This document shows, piece after piece, positions 34,343-43,668 of a stretch of DNA of 64,000 nt (within the stretch, counting starts at the first letter, position 1; each line of letters opens with the position of its first letter). The stretch covers positions 744,001-808,000 of the forward strand of contig NZ_VLLB01000001.1 in the NCBI RefSeq assembly GCF_007830455.1, read 5' to 3'. Position numbers and translations under genes: made by a program. The notes under the pieces were generated by a model. That model had not been told where the DNA came from. It searched no databases and saw nothing but the letters and a program-made list of their open reading frames with translations. Source of the DNA: Pseudoduganella lurida. Its GTDB lineage: Bacteria > Pseudomonadota > Gammaproteobacteria > Burkholderiales > Burkholderiaceae_D.

Positions 34343-35688
34343 GCCGACGCCTTCTGCAAAGGGACGACCACCTGCGGCTCCGGCACGTCATCGCCATCGT
34401 CCGCATACAGCGCGCGCAGCTCCTCGGCCGACGAGTGGCCATCGAGCACCCGGTGCATGCGCTCGCGGTCCAGCGATCCGACCCAGGCGGCGATGGCCAT
34501 CGTGCCGACCGCATTGCCGATGGTATTCGTGATGGCACGCGCTTCCGACATGAAGCGGTCCACGCCCAGCAGCAGCACCATGCCCGCGACGGGAATCTTG
34601 CCCATCGACGCGAGCGTGGCGGCCAGCGTGATGAAGCCGGAACCCGTCACGCCGGCCGACCCTTTCGACGTCACCATCAGCACGCCCAGCACCACCAGCT
34701 GGTCCGTCAGGGTCAGCGGCGTGTTGGTGGCCTGGGCGATGAAGATCGCCGCCATTGTGTAGTAGATGCACTGGCCATCCGGATTGAACGTCACGCCGGA
34801 AGGAATCACCAGGCCGACGACGGGCTTCGACACGCCGGCATGCTCCAGCTTGCGCATCAGCTGCGGCACGACGGATTCGGAGGAGCTGGTGCCCAGCACC
34901 GTGAAGATCTCGTCCTTTATATAACGCAGGAATTTCCACAGGCTGAAGCCGGCGTAGCGGGCCACGAAGCCCAGCACGACCACCACGAACAGCACGCACG
35001 TGAGGTACATGCAGGCCATCAGGTAGCCCAGCGACACCAGCGACTGCAGGCCGTACTTGCCGACGGTGAAACCGATGGCACCGAACGCGGCCAGCGGCGC
35101 CACGCGCATGATCATGCCGACGACGATGAACATGCTGTTGCTGAACGCCTCCAGGCAGTCCACCACCGGCTTGGCGCGCTTGCCCATGTGCGACAGCGCG
35201 ATGCCCAGCATCGTCGCGAACACGAGGATCTGCAGGATATCGTTCTTGGCCAGCGCATCGACCACGCTGGTGGGGATCATGTGGAGCACGAAGTCCATGA
35301 AGCCGCCCGCGTGGCCCGCGGCGGCCGTGTAGTTCTTGATGCCGGAAGTATCGAGCGACTTGGCATCGACATTCATGCCCACGCCCGGCTGCGCCAGGTT
35401 GACGACGACCAGGCCGAGCAGCAGCGCAAAGGTGGACATCACCTCGAAGTAGATCAGCGCCCGGGCGCCCACGCGACCCAGCTCCTTCATGCTTTCCATC
35501 TTGGCGATGCCCAGCACGACCATCGCGAAGATGACCGGTGCGAACACCATCTTGATCAGCCGGATGAACACGTCGCCGAGCGGTTTCAGCTCCGTGGCGA
35601 AGGACGGATACAACACGCCCAGCACGCCGCCGGCGAGCACGCCGATCAGGACCTGGACGTACAGCTTTCCAAAAAATCGTTTTGACAT
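34339..35688 (-). CDS. dctA: C4-dicarboxylate:cation symporter DctA
   Basis: 449 residues, DAACS family. Diagnostic segments are FIRLIKMVFAPVIFAMVVLG near residue 42, the serine-rich reentrant loop LGTSSSESVVPQL, and IPSGVTFNPDGQCIYYTMAA carrying the substrate-binding region. It imports succinate, malate or fumarate; here, between tartrate dehydrogenase and glycerate kinase genes, tartrate is a likely substrate. It lies about 70 bp after the dehydrogenase stop and overlaps ttuD. Confidence 0.94.
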   Translation of the reverse strand: MSKRFFGKLYVQVLIGVLAGGVLGVLYPSFATELKPLGDVFIRLIKMVFAPVIFAMVVLGIAKMESMKELGRVGARALIYFEVMSTFALLLGLVVVNLAQPGVGMNVDAKSLDTSGIKNYTAAAGHAGGFMDFVLHMIPTSVVDALAKNDILQILVFATMLGIALSHMGKRAKPVVDCLEAFSNSMFIVVGMIMRVAPLAAFGAIGFTVGKYGLQSLVSLGYLMACMYLTCVLFVVVVLGFVARYAGFSLWKFLRYIKDEIFTVLGTSSSESVVPQLMRKLEHAGVSKPVVGLVIPSGVTFNPDGQCIYYTMAAIFIAQATNTPLTLTDQLVVLGVLMVTSKGSAGVTGSGFITLAATLASMGKIPVAGMVLLLGVDRFMSEARAITNTIGNAVGTMAIAAWVGSLDRERMHRVLDGHSSAEELRALYADDGDDVPEPQVVVPLQKASA

Positions 35689-35761
35689 GATGTCTCCTTG
35701 ATGTCGTGCTGCGGATGCCCTGCCGGCTCTTGGTGGCCGGCTTGTACGCGGGACCTGGAAC

Positions 35762-36850
35762 TCAGGCGGCCTTGCGTTCCTCCTTCCGGGCGAGGAAGTC
35801 GCACACGGCGCGGGTCACGTCCACCGTCTTCGCCGTGCCGCCCAGGTCGCCCGTGTGCAGCGACGTGTCCGCGGTGACGTGTTCGATGGCGGCCATCACG
35901 CGCGCCGCCGCGTCGTGCTCGCCCAGGTGCTCGAGCAGCATCACGACCGACCAGAACGTGCCGACCGGATTGGCCAATCCTTTCCCCATGATGTCGAACG
36001 CGGAGCCGTGGATCGGCTCGAACATCGACGGGTAGCGGCGCTCCGGGTCGATATTGCCGGTGGGGGCGATGCCCAGGCTGCCGGCCAGCGCGGCGGCCAG
36101 GTCGCTGAGGATGTCGGCATGCAGGTTGGTGGCGACGATGGTGTCCAGCGTGGCGGGCTTGTTGACCATGCGCGCGGTGGCGGCATCGACCAGTTCCTTG
36201 TCCCACTTCACGTCCGGGAAGTCGCGCGACACTTCCAGCGCTACTTCGTCCCACATCACCATCGCATGGCGCTGCGCATTGCTCTTGGTGATCACGGTCA
36301 GCAGCTTGCGCGGCCGCGACTGCGCCAGCCTGAAGGCGAAGCGCAGGATGCGTTCGACGCCCACGCGCGTCATCATCGACACGTCGGTGGCCGCCTCGAT
36401 CGGGTGGCCCTGGTGTACGCGGCCGCCCACGCCGGAATACTCGCCTTCCGAATTCTCGCGCACGATGACCCAGTTCAGGTCCGCGGCGCTGCAGCGCTTG
36501 AGCGGGCCGTCGATGCCGGGCAGGATGCGCGTCGGCCGCACATTGGCGTACTGGTCGAAGCCCTGGCATATCTTCAGCCGCAGGCCCCACAGCGTGATGT
36601 GGTCCGGGATGTCCGGGTCGCCGGCGGAGCCGAACAGGATGGCGTCCTTGCCGCGCAGGGCATCGAGGCCATCGGCCGGCATCATCACGCCATGCTTGCG
36701 GTAGTAGTCGCCGCCCCAGTCGAAATCCTCGAACTGGAAGCGGAAGCCGTGGGTCTCGGCGGCCAGCGCCGCGAGTACTTCGCGCCCGGCCGGCACCACC
36801 TCCTTGCCGATGCCGTCGCCGGGAATGGTCGCGATCTGGTAGGTCTTCAT
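35762..36850 (-). CDS. ttuC: Tartrate dehydrogenase/decarboxylase
   Basis: 362 residues from the ATG at 36850 with AGGAGA upstream. It belongs to the isopropylmalate/isocitrate dehydrogenase family: IPGDGIGKEVVPAGREVL at the N-terminus, the VRENSEGEYSGVGG phosphate/substrate loop, and the C-terminal FEPIHGSAFDIMGKGLANPVG metal-binding region. Pairing with ttuD and dctA argues for tartrate rather than isopropylmalate. It would oxidise tartrate with NAD+ and Mn2+. A LysR gene is divergent at 36973. Confidence 0.92.
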   Translation of the reverse strand: MKTYQIATIPGDGIGKEVVPAGREVLAALAAETHGFRFQFEDFDWGGDYYRKHGVMMPADGLDALRGKDAILFGSAGDPDIPDHITLWGLRLKICQGFDQYANVRPTRILPGIDGPLKRCSAADLNWVIVRENSEGEYSGVGGRVHQGHPIEAATDVSMMTRVGVERILRFAFRLAQSRPRKLLTVITKSNAQRHAMVMWDEVALEVSRDFPDVKWDKELVDAATARMVNKPATLDTIVATNLHADILSDLAAALAGSLGIAPTGNIDPERRYPSMFEPIHGSAFDIMGKGLANPVGTFWSVVMLLEHLGEHDAAARVMAAIEHVTADTSLHTGDLGGTAKTVDVTRAVCDFLARKEERKAA

Positions 36851-36972
36851 GCTGTCTCCTGTTGAATCCATTGAAAGTAAAACGACTGTAGTCCGTGGAC
36901 GGGTGCGCGAATGACGGCTAAACTCAATGCGTTGTTAACCTGGAGCTCAACAATCATGGCATCGACCAACTG

Positions 36973-37905
36973 ATGGAAACGGGACTGCAACCGGCCGAGC
37001 TGGCGTTCATGGTGACGCTGGCGATGAGCGGCAGCCTCAGTGCCGCGGCGCGCGAGATGGGCATCACCACCTCCGCCGTCAGCAAGCGGCTGGCGCTGCT
37101 GGAGGGGCGCATCGGCGTGCCGCTGGTGAACCGCACCACGCGGCGCATGAGCCTCACGTCCGAGGGCGAGGTGCTGCTGGAGCATGCCCAGCGCATCCTC
37201 GGCGAGCTGGCCGACCTGGAGCAGATGCTGACCAAGTCGAAGGGCACGCCGAAGGGGCAGCTGCGCGTCAATGCCACGCTGGGCTTCGGCCGCCTGCACA
37301 TCGCGCCAACGATTTCCCAGTATGTGAAGCGCTATCCGGAGGTGGACGTGCAGCTGCAGCTGTCCGTCGATCCGCCGCCGCTGGCGGACGACCAGTTCGA
37401 CGTGTGCATCCGCTTCGGCGCGCCGGCCGATGCGCGCGTGATCGCCCGCCGGCTGGCACCGAACCGCCGCCTGCTGTGCGCCGCGCCGAAGTACCTGGCC
37501 CAGCATGGCGAACCGAAGTCGCCGGCGGAACTGGGCCGGCACAACTGCATCGCGATCCGCCAGGGCGATGAAGCGTATGGCGTGTGGCGCCTGCTCGGTG
37601 GGCGTCACAGCGGGCGCGAAGCGGAACGGGATGCGACGGCCGTGAAGGTACGCGGCAACCTGACCACCAACGATGGCGAGATCGCCGTCGGCTGGGCGCT
37701 GGACGGCCACGGCATCCTGATGCGCGCCGCCTGGGACATCGAGCGCTATCTGCAAAGCGGACGGCTGGTGCAGGTGCTGCCAGCATATCGCACGCCGGAT
37801 GCCGATATCTATGCGGTGTATCCGCACCGGCACCAGTTATCGGTGCGGGTCAGGACGTTCGTCGATTTCCTGGTGGAGCGCTTTACGCGATTCGACGACG
37901 CGTGA
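36973..37905 (+). CDS. LysR-family regulator, probable controller of the tartrate operon
   Basis: 310 residues. The N-terminal winged HTH (GSLSAAAREMGITTSAVSKRL) and the effector-binding domain from about 92 are typical of LysR proteins. It is divergent from ttuC, with a 122-bp shared intergenic region. Family practice suggests it activates ttuC-dctA-ttuD in response to tartrate, like TtuA; that is inference from position. Confidence 0.9.
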   Translation: METGLQPAELAFMVTLAMSGSLSAAAREMGITTSAVSKRLALLEGRIGVPLVNRTTRRMSLTSEGEVLLEHAQRILGELADLEQMLTKSKGTPKGQLRVNATLGFGRLHIAPTISQYVKRYPEVDVQLQLSVDPPPLADDQFDVCIRFGAPADARVIARRLAPNRRLLCAAPKYLAQHGEPKSPAELGRHNCIAIRQGDEAYGVWRLLGGRHSGREAERDATAVKVRGNLTTNDGEIAVGWALDGHGILMRAAWDIERYLQSGRLVQVLPAYRTPDADIYAVYPHRHQLSVRVRTFVDFLVERFTRFDDA

Positions 37906-37908
37906 CCG

Positions 37909-37973
37909 AAAAATAGGGACAGACCCCATTTTTCAGGAAAGTTTCTTCAAAAATGGGGTCTGTCCCCATTTTT
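37909..37973. repeat. Two inverted copies of a palindromic element between convergent LysR genes
   Basis: 37909-37933 and 37949-37973 are near-perfect reverse complements, each itself palindromic (AAAAAT-GGGGxCxGxCCCC-ATTTTT pattern). Both are followed by CAGG-A/C-AA. The core is shared with 33014-33052. They probably terminate both convergent LysR genes; the second copy abuts the stop codon of the minus-strand gene. Confidence 0.7.
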
Positions 37974-38875
37974 CAGGCAATTGTTGCGTCGTAGTGCGCT
38001 TCCAGCATGTCGAGGAACACCCGCGTCTTGGCGGGCATCAGCCGGCGGCCGGGAAAGACGGCCCAGCCGGTCACTGGAGGAAAGCGCCAGTCGGGCAGTA
38101 CCTTCACCAACGCGCCGGACTGCAGCAGGGCCAGCGCGTTGCGGTCCGTGCAGCTGGCGATGCCGCCGCCGGCTGCGGCCAGGCGCGCCAGCAGCTCCGG
38201 CGAATTGCCTGTCATGCGCACGGGCAGCTCGCGCTCCCATTTCTGCTTGCCCTTGACGAGCGTCCACGGTGCCATGCCGGAGGCCGAACGCGTCAGGCCC
38301 AGCAGGTCGTGCCTGAACAGTTCATCCGGATGCGACGGCAGGCCGCGCAGCACCGTGTAGGTGGGCGACGCATATAGCGACCAGGTACTGAGCACGATGG
38401 GCCGCGCCGCCAGCGACGTGTCGTCCGGCAGCGCGCCCATGCGCACGGCCAGGTCGAAGCCTTCGGCCAGCAGGTCCACGCGGCGCGGCGACAGATCCAG
38501 CTGCACCGAGATGGCCGGATAGCGCGCCAGGAAGCCTGGCAGCAGCCCACCCATCACCTCGTTGGCGAAATCGGCCGGCATCGACACCTTCAACAGGCCG
38601 TTCGGCGCCTGCTGCCGGTGCTGCGCCAGCGCGCCGGCAGCGGCCGTTTCGTCGGCCACCTTGCGGGCATGTTCGAGCAGGCTGGTGCCGAACTCCGTGA
38701 GGGCCAGGCGGCGCGTGGTCCGCTGCAGCAGCCGCTCGCCCAGGCGCGCTTCCAGCAGTGACAGGCGGCGCGACACGGTCGACTTGGGCAGCTGCAGCCG
38801 CTCGGCCGCCTGGCTGAAGCTGCCCGTCTCCACGATGCGGGCGAACAGCAGCAGGTCGCCGGGGTCGAGATCCAT
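37973..38875 (-). CDS. LysR-family regulator next to azoreductase and pirin genes
   Basis: 300 residues, standard LysR. The HTH (GSFSQAAERLQLPKSTVSRRL) lies at residues 18-38, and the substrate-binding domain follows. It is divergent from azoR-pirin with about 105 bp between; LysR/NAD(P)H-quinone reductase/pirin triplets are common in proteobacteria, and the regulator is usually redox- or quinone-responsive. The effector is unknown. Confidence 0.9.
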   Translation of the reverse strand: MDLDPGDLLLFARIVETGSFSQAAERLQLPKSTVSRRLSLLEARLGERLLQRTTRRLALTEFGTSLLEHARKVADETAAAGALAQHRQQAPNGLLKVSMPADFANEVMGGLLPGFLARYPAISVQLDLSPRRVDLLAEGFDLAVRMGALPDDTSLAARPIVLSTWSLYASPTYTVLRGLPSHPDELFRHDLLGLTRSASGMAPWTLVKGKQKWERELPVRMTGNSPELLARLAAAGGGIASCTDRNALALLQSGALVKVLPDWRFPPVTGWAVFPGRRLMPAKTRVFLDMLEAHYDATIA

Positions 38876-38981
38876 GATTGTTCCACTGGTGGATGAATGT
38901 TATCCATTTTACTGTCTTTATCGATGGAGATGGAACGAGTAAAGTCACTCCATCGCAGCAAAACCAGACAAGGAGCACACC

Positions 38982-39578
38982 ATGAACATCCTGCAGATCA
39001 ATTCCAGCGCACGCAGCACCGGTTCCGAATCCACCCGCCTTGCGGACGCGATCGTCGCGAAGCTGAACGCGTCCGGCACCGCCACCGTGGTGCGCCGCGA
39101 CCTGGCCGCGGCACCGCATCCGGTGCTGGACGAAGCGGCACTGCAGGCCCTGTTCACACCGGCCGATGCCCGCACGCCGGACCAGAATGCCCGCGTCGCC
39201 CTCGACGACGCACTGATCGCCCAGGCGCAGGCTGCGGACGTGATCGTGATCGGCGCACCGATGTACAACTTCGGCATCACCGTGCAGCTGAAAAGCTGGT
39301 TCGACGCGATTGCCCGCGCCGGCGTCACGTTCAAGTACGGCGCCACCGGCCCGGTCGGCCTGCTGACCGGCAAAAAAGTCTACGTGGCCGTGACCCGCGG
39401 CGGCATCCACAAGGATGCGCCGAGCGACGTGCAGCTGCCGCACCTGAAGGCCTTCCTGTCCTTCGTGGGCCTGACCGATGTACAGTTCGTGTTTTCCGAG
39501 GGCCATGGCCTGGGCGCCGAAGCCGTCGAACGGGCCCGCCTCGATGCGGACCAACAGATCAACGCAGTGCTGGTGTAA
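38982..39578 (+). CDS. azoR: FMN-dependent NADH-azoreductase
   Basis: 198 residues, standard AzoR length. The flavodoxin-like fold has the phosphate loop NSSARSTGSES near residues 8-18, PMYNFGITVQLKSWFDAIARAG near 95-115 and TRGGIHK near 147. It reduces quinones and azo bonds with NADH using FMN. Its stop lies 10 bp before the pirin gene. Confidence 0.93.
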   Translation: MNILQINSSARSTGSESTRLADAIVAKLNASGTATVVRRDLAAAPHPVLDEAALQALFTPADARTPDQNARVALDDALIAQAQAADVIVIGAPMYNFGITVQLKSWFDAIARAGVTFKYGATGPVGLLTGKKVYVAVTRGGIHKDAPSDVQLPHLKAFLSFVGLTDVQFVFSEGHGLGAEAVERARLDADQQINAVLV

Positions 39579-39588
39579 AGGAACGATC

Positions 39589-40464
39589 ATGACCAATAAC
39601 GCACAAGTCACCCGCTCCCGTAGCGTGGAACGCATCATCCAGGGCCAGGCCGTGATGGACGGCGCCGGCGTGAAGATCAACCGCGTGCTGACGCAGCCGC
39701 TGCAGCGCCGCCTCGATCCCTTCCTGATGCTGGACAATTTCGGTTCCGAGGAAGCCAGCGACTACCTGGCCGGCTTCCCGAACCATCCCCATCGCGGCTT
39801 CGAGACCGTGACCTACATGCTGGAAGGCCGCATGCGCCACCGCGACAGCGCCGGCAACGAGGGCCTGCTGGAGAACGGCGGCGTGCAGTGGATGACGGCC
39901 GGCCGCGGCGTGATCCACTCGGAGTTGCCGGAACAGGAAGCGGGCCTGATGGAAGGCTTCCAGCTGTGGCTGAACCTGCCGGCGAAGGACAAGCTGATGA
40001 AGCCCTGGTACAAGGACTTCAAGGCCGCCGAAGTGCCGTCGTTCGCGACCGACGCCGGTGCGACGGTGCGCGTGATCGCCGGCGTGACGCACGGCGTGGC
40101 CGGCGCCGTGCAGCGCGACGTGACGGAGCCGCTGTACATCGACGTCGAGCTGCCCGCCGGCGCCACGTTCAGCCAGCCGCTGCCGACCGGCCACAACGCC
40201 TTCCTGTATCCGTACCGGGGCACGGTGAGCATCGCCGGCAAGCCGGTCGCGGAGCGCAGCATGGCCATCTTCGCCAACGATGCGCAAGCCGATGGCGTCG
40301 TCATCGAGGCCAGGGAAGCGGCACGTTTCATCCTGATCGCCGGCCGGCCGCTCAATGAGCCGATCGCGCAGTACGGCCCGTTCGTGATGAACACGCAGCA
40401 GGAAATCCAGCAGGCGGTCCAGGACTTCCGCGCCGGCCTGCTGGGCGAAGAAGCCCACGGCTGA
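39589..40464 (+). CDS. Pirin family protein
   Basis: 291 residues from the ATG at 39589. The N-terminal cupin has the iron-binding pattern PNHPHRGFETVTYMLEG, a later His (GVIHSE) and Glu; the C-terminal cupin follows at about 170-285. Bacterial pirins can have quercetinase activity or bind regulatory partners. Co-transcribed with azoR, it suggests a quinone/flavonoid-linked redox role. Confidence 0.93.
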   Translation: MTNNAQVTRSRSVERIIQGQAVMDGAGVKINRVLTQPLQRRLDPFLMLDNFGSEEASDYLAGFPNHPHRGFETVTYMLEGRMRHRDSAGNEGLLENGGVQWMTAGRGVIHSELPEQEAGLMEGFQLWLNLPAKDKLMKPWYKDFKAAEVPSFATDAGATVRVIAGVTHGVAGAVQRDVTEPLYIDVELPAGATFSQPLPTGHNAFLYPYRGTVSIAGKPVAERSMAIFANDAQADGVVIEAREAARFILIAGRPLNEPIAQYGPFVMNTQQEIQQAVQDFRAGLLGEEAHG

Positions 40465-40480
40465 CACGCCCGCTGACGGC

Positions 40481-40514
40481 CAGCATGCCGGCACGCTAGA
40501 ATGCCGGCATGCTG
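40481..40514. promoter_or_regulatory. 13-bp perfect hairpin covering a start codon, with -10 element in its loop
   Basis: CAGCATGCCGGCA (40481-40493) is perfectly complementary to 40502-40514. The right arm contains the ATG (40509-40511) of the next gene. TAGAAT at 40497-40502 resembles a -10 box and would put transcription start near the ATG, giving a leaderless message. If RNA starts upstream (pirin read-through), the hairpin would hide the start codon or act as a terminator. Confidence 0.5.
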
Positions 40515-40967
40515 ACCGATCTTCTCAAACGGCTGAGCCGGGCCCTCGGGTTCGACACGGCCGATTCCTTCCCGCCCGGCCACGTGCATGCCCGCACGCG
40601 CTGGAACGCGGCCTATTTCGATATCGCCTCGGACGTGCGTCCCGACGAGATCGAACGCCGCATCTGCGATGCCATCGCCAACACGCCGCTGGTGTTCGCC
40701 CACATCACCAATCCCACCCCGCGCATGCAGCGCGCCCTGTTCGGCGTGCTCGAACAGCGCATCCGCCTGGGCCACCAGCGCGAGGCGGCGCAGCTGGCCG
40801 CGCTCCTGATCAACGCTTACCGCAGTCCGCACATCATCGAGGTCATGCCCGGCCTGCATGCGGCGATTGCGGCCACCGCCCACGACGAGGCCCCGGCGCG
40901 CGTGCGGGCCCTGCTCGATTTTCTCGCGGCGCGCGATGCGCCGTTCGATGTGATCGAGATGCGCTGA
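40509..40967 (+). CDS. Conserved hypothetical protein
   Basis: 152 residues, soluble and mainly helical, without signal peptide or membrane segment. Arg-rich helices (RRICDAIANT, PRMQRALFGVLEQRIRLG) alternate with short loops. I do not recognise the family. It lies 44 bp after the pirin gene, but its own TAGAAT element and the hairpin at 40481-40514 suggest separate expression. Confidence 0.75.
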   Translation: MLTDLLKRLSRALGFDTADSFPPGHVHARTRWNAAYFDIASDVRPDEIERRICDAIANTPLVFAHITNPTPRMQRALFGVLEQRIRLGHQREAAQLAALLINAYRSPHIIEVMPGLHAAIAATAHDEAPARVRALLDFLAARDAPFDVIEMR

Positions 40968-40974
40968 GCGCTGT

Positions 40975-42102
40975 TCAGGTGGCGGCTGGCAGTGCCCCTT
41001 CGCGGGGCGCGCTGGCCGCCACGTAGCGCTCGCGCAGCTTCATGAACGGCGTCTCGATGACGAAGTACAGCAGCCAGCCCGCGCCGATGCTGCCGGCAGC
41101 CAGCAGAGCAATGCCCAACGGCTCGGCCGCATCGATCCCGTACGGCAGCAAGGCTTCCGCCATCACCACGCACAGCTGCTTGTGCACCAGGTAGATCGCA
41201 TACGACCACACGGCGATGCTGGCCGCGCCCGGCACGCGCACCCGCGCCAGCAGGGATCCGGGACTGAGCGCGGCCAGCACCAGCAGGCCGAAGCCCAGCG
41301 CCAGCAGCGGATAGCCAACCACGCTGGCCCGGTGGCCGAAGTGATCGTCCAGGAACCAGTTCAGCGTCAGGCCCGTCACGACGAGGCCGGCCAGCAGCGT
41401 CCAGTTGCCGAAGGCCGTGATGCGCTGCCACGCTGCCGGATGGTGCTGGCGGATCAGGGCGAGCAGCACGCCGGCCAGCAGTTCGTCGAAGCGGCACAGC
41501 GTGGCGTAATAGATCTCGCGGTAGAAGGCGGCATTGCCGCGCGCCGGCGGATCGGCCGCCAGCCAGCCCTGGTGGCGCAGCCACATGCCGGCACCGAAGC
41601 CGGCCAGTAGCACCAGCCACCACAGCACCTTCGCCCGGCGGCATGCCGCGATCAGCACCGCCACCAGCGGCAGCACGAAGTAGAACTGCTCCTCCACGCA
41701 CAGGGACCAGGAGTGCGAGAAGCGCGTGCCCGGCATCAGGCCCCAGTTCAGCGTGAACGTGAAGTACTCCCACCAGGGCTCATGGCGGGCCGGCTCCATG
41801 AACGGCGGCCAGAAGGCATACAGCGCCAGCACCACGTAGTAGTTGGGCAGCGTGCGCAGCAGGCGGCGCGCCGCGAAGCGCGGCAGGGAGAACGTGCCGC
41901 GCTGCAGGCCGGCGAAGAGCTGGTTGCCGATCAGGTAGCCGGACAAGGCAAAGAACAGGTCCACGCCCGCCCAGCCGATCCGGCTGACGACGCCGAAGGT
42001 GGGCGCGAACGTGACGAAGCCCATGTAGTGGTTGGCGAAGACCAGCACGATGGCAAGCGCGCGCAGCGTGTCGAGGCCGGCGAGACGGGGTGTGGAAGAC
42101 AT
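40975..42102 (-). CDS. Acyltransferase 3 family membrane protein
   Basis: 375 residues with about ten transmembrane helices. The Acyl_transf_3 signature is clear: LDTLRALAIVLVFANHYMGF at the N-terminus, GVDLFFALSGYLIG, and SHSWSLCVEEQFYFVLP. Such enzymes O-acylate exopolysaccharide, LPS or other envelope glycans on the periplasmic side. No polysaccharide cluster adjoins it, so the acceptor is unknown. Confidence 0.92.
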   Translation of the reverse strand: MSSTPRLAGLDTLRALAIVLVFANHYMGFVTFAPTFGVVSRIGWAGVDLFFALSGYLIGNQLFAGLQRGTFSLPRFAARRLLRTLPNYYVVLALYAFWPPFMEPARHEPWWEYFTFTLNWGLMPGTRFSHSWSLCVEEQFYFVLPLVAVLIAACRRAKVLWWLVLLAGFGAGMWLRHQGWLAADPPARGNAAFYREIYYATLCRFDELLAGVLLALIRQHHPAAWQRITAFGNWTLLAGLVVTGLTLNWFLDDHFGHRASVVGYPLLALGFGLLVLAALSPGSLLARVRVPGAASIAVWSYAIYLVHKQLCVVMAEALLPYGIDAAEPLGIALLAAGSIGAGWLLYFVIETPFMKLRERYVAASAPREGALPAAT

Positions 42103-42203
42103 GGCCGGGATTGTACCTTCAGCGTCCGGCCGGACCGGGATTGCGATGTCACGTTACCCCGCGCCGCGCTAGAATGGCAGCCAGTCCACAGCCGAGGTTC
42201 CGC

Positions 42204-43154
42204 ATGCCGCCACTGCATTTCCGTTCACTGAACTACACGGGACAGCAACCCGGTCCGCGCCTGATCGTGCTCGGCGCCGTGCATGGCAACGAGACGGCGG
42301 GCACGCACGGCATCGCGCGCGTGCTGGCGCAGCTGGACGGCGGCGAGCTCGCCATCGTGCGCGGCAGTGTCACCTTCGTCCCCGTCGCCAATCCCCTCGC
42401 CTATGCGCAGGTTACCCGCGCGGGCGAGCGCAACCTGAACCGCAACCTGTTTCCGACCGCTGCGCCGCAGGATTTCGAGGACCATGTCGCCAACTGGCTG
42501 TGCCCCCTCCTGGCGGCGCACGACGTACTGCTGGACCTGCACTCGTTCAACGCGCCGGGCGAGGCGTTCGTGACGGTCGGCCCGCGCGACAACGATGGCC
42601 CGCTCGAACCCTTCCACCATTCCGCCGAGGAGCGCGCGCTGGCCCGCGTGATCGGCGTGCGGCGCTTCATGGACGGCTGGCTGCGTGCCTACGGTGCGGG
42701 CGTGCAGCGCCGCCTGCGGGATAACGCCGAACTGGAAACCGTGCAGCGCTACGGCGTGGGCACGACCGAATACATGCGCACGACCGGCGGCTATGCGGTG
42801 ACGCTGGAATGCGGCCAGCACGACGATCCGCAGGCGCCCGAGGTGGCGTATCGCGCGATCCTCAATGCCCTCGCCCACCTGCGGCTGGTCGATGCGCCGG
42901 CACCGCAGCCGATCGCGCTGGCCGACATGGAAGTGCTGTCGATGACGGACGTGTACGACAAGCTGCACGACGACGACCGCTTCAGCCGGCCCTGGTCCAG
43001 CTTCGACCGTGTGCGGCAGGGCGAGGAGATCGGCAGGCGTGCCGATGGCACGCCGGTGCTGGCCGCGATGGACGGCGTCATCCTGTTCCCGGACAGCGCC
43101 GCGAAGGCCAACAGCGAGTGGTACTACCTCGCGCGGGTGAATACCGACTTTTGA
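42204..43154 (+). CDS. Succinylglutamate desuccinylase/aspartoacylase family protein (M14-like)
   Basis: 316 residues from the ATG at 42204 with GAGG upstream. Zinc ligands are seen in VLGAVHGNETAG (His and Glu) and VLLDLHSF (His). The C-terminal beta-domain is present. The family removes acyl or amino-acid groups from small amides or peptides; the exact substrate is not apparent. A TAGAAT -10-like element occurs at 42170-42175. It is followed by 38-bp tandem repeats. Confidence 0.88.
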   Translation: MPPLHFRSLNYTGQQPGPRLIVLGAVHGNETAGTHGIARVLAQLDGGELAIVRGSVTFVPVANPLAYAQVTRAGERNLNRNLFPTAAPQDFEDHVANWLCPLLAAHDVLLDLHSFNAPGEAFVTVGPRDNDGPLEPFHHSAEERALARVIGVRRFMDGWLRAYGAGVQRRLRDNAELETVQRYGVGTTEYMRTTGGYAVTLECGQHDDPQAPEVAYRAILNALAHLRLVDAPAPQPIALADMEVLSMTDVYDKLHDDDRFSRPWSSFDRVRQGEEIGRRADGTPVLAAMDGVILFPDSAAKANSEWYYLARVNTDF

Positions 43155-43167
43155 CGTGCCCGTCGAT

Positions 43168-43319
43168 GGCACGGTGCCTGGCACCGGGACACGAACTCGG
43201 CAATTGGCACGGTGCCTGGCACCGGGACACGAACTCGGCAATTGGCACGGTGCCTGGCACCAGGACACGAGCCCGTCAATTGGCACGGTGCCTGGCACCG
43301 GGACAGAAGCTCGACAACG
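43168..43319. repeat. 38-bp tandem repeat, four units
   Basis: Units start at 43168, 43206, 43244 and 43282, each beginning GGCACGGTGCCTGGCACC and containing the palindrome GGTGCC-T-GGCACC. They fill the gap between two convergent genes. A related GTGTCC...GGTGCCTGG element occurs at 57549-57575. No spacer variation exists, so it is not a CRISPR array. Confidence 0.9.
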
Positions 43320-43332
43320 GTAGCGGCGCCGA

Positions 43333-43653
43333 TTAGTGCGGCGACAGGATTTTCAGCCCGGCGATGCCGGCGACGATCAGCACGATGCAGACGACCCGGG
43401 CGACCTGCGCCGGCTCGCCCAGCACGGCGATGCCGTAGATGACGGTGCCGACGGTGCCGATGCCCGTCCAGACGGCGTAGGCAGTGCCGAGCGGCAGCTC
43501 GCGCAGGGCGAGGCCCAGCAGGCCCACGCTGGCAGCCATGGCGCCCAGCGTCAGCACGCTCGGGACCAGACGTGAAAAACCTTCGGTGTATTTCAGGCCG
43601 ACGGCCCAGCCGACCTCGAGCAGGCCAGCAACGAACAGGATGATCCAGGACAT
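43333..43653 (-). CDS. sugE: Guanidinium exporter, SMR family (SugE/Gdx)
   Basis: 106 residues, four transmembrane helices. The essential Glu13 and the SugE/Gdx-type [17 protein letters not shown] segment distinguish it from EmrE-type drug pumps. It works as a dual-topology dimer exchanging protons for guanidinium. The upstream guanidine-II riboswitch (43669-43726) strongly supports the guanidinium role. Start ATG 43653 has GGAG six bases upstream. Confidence 0.93.
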   Translation of the reverse strand: MSWIILFVAGLLEVGWAVGLKYTEGFSRLVPSVLTLGAMAASVGLLGLALRELPLGTAYAVWTGIGTVGTVIYGIAVLGEPAQVARVVCIVLIVAGIAGLKILSPH

Positions 43654-43668
43654 GGAGAACTCCGGGAA

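Noticed and set aside
43168..43319. CRISPR array
   Set aside because: The 38-bp units follow each other without unique spacers and no cas genes are present.
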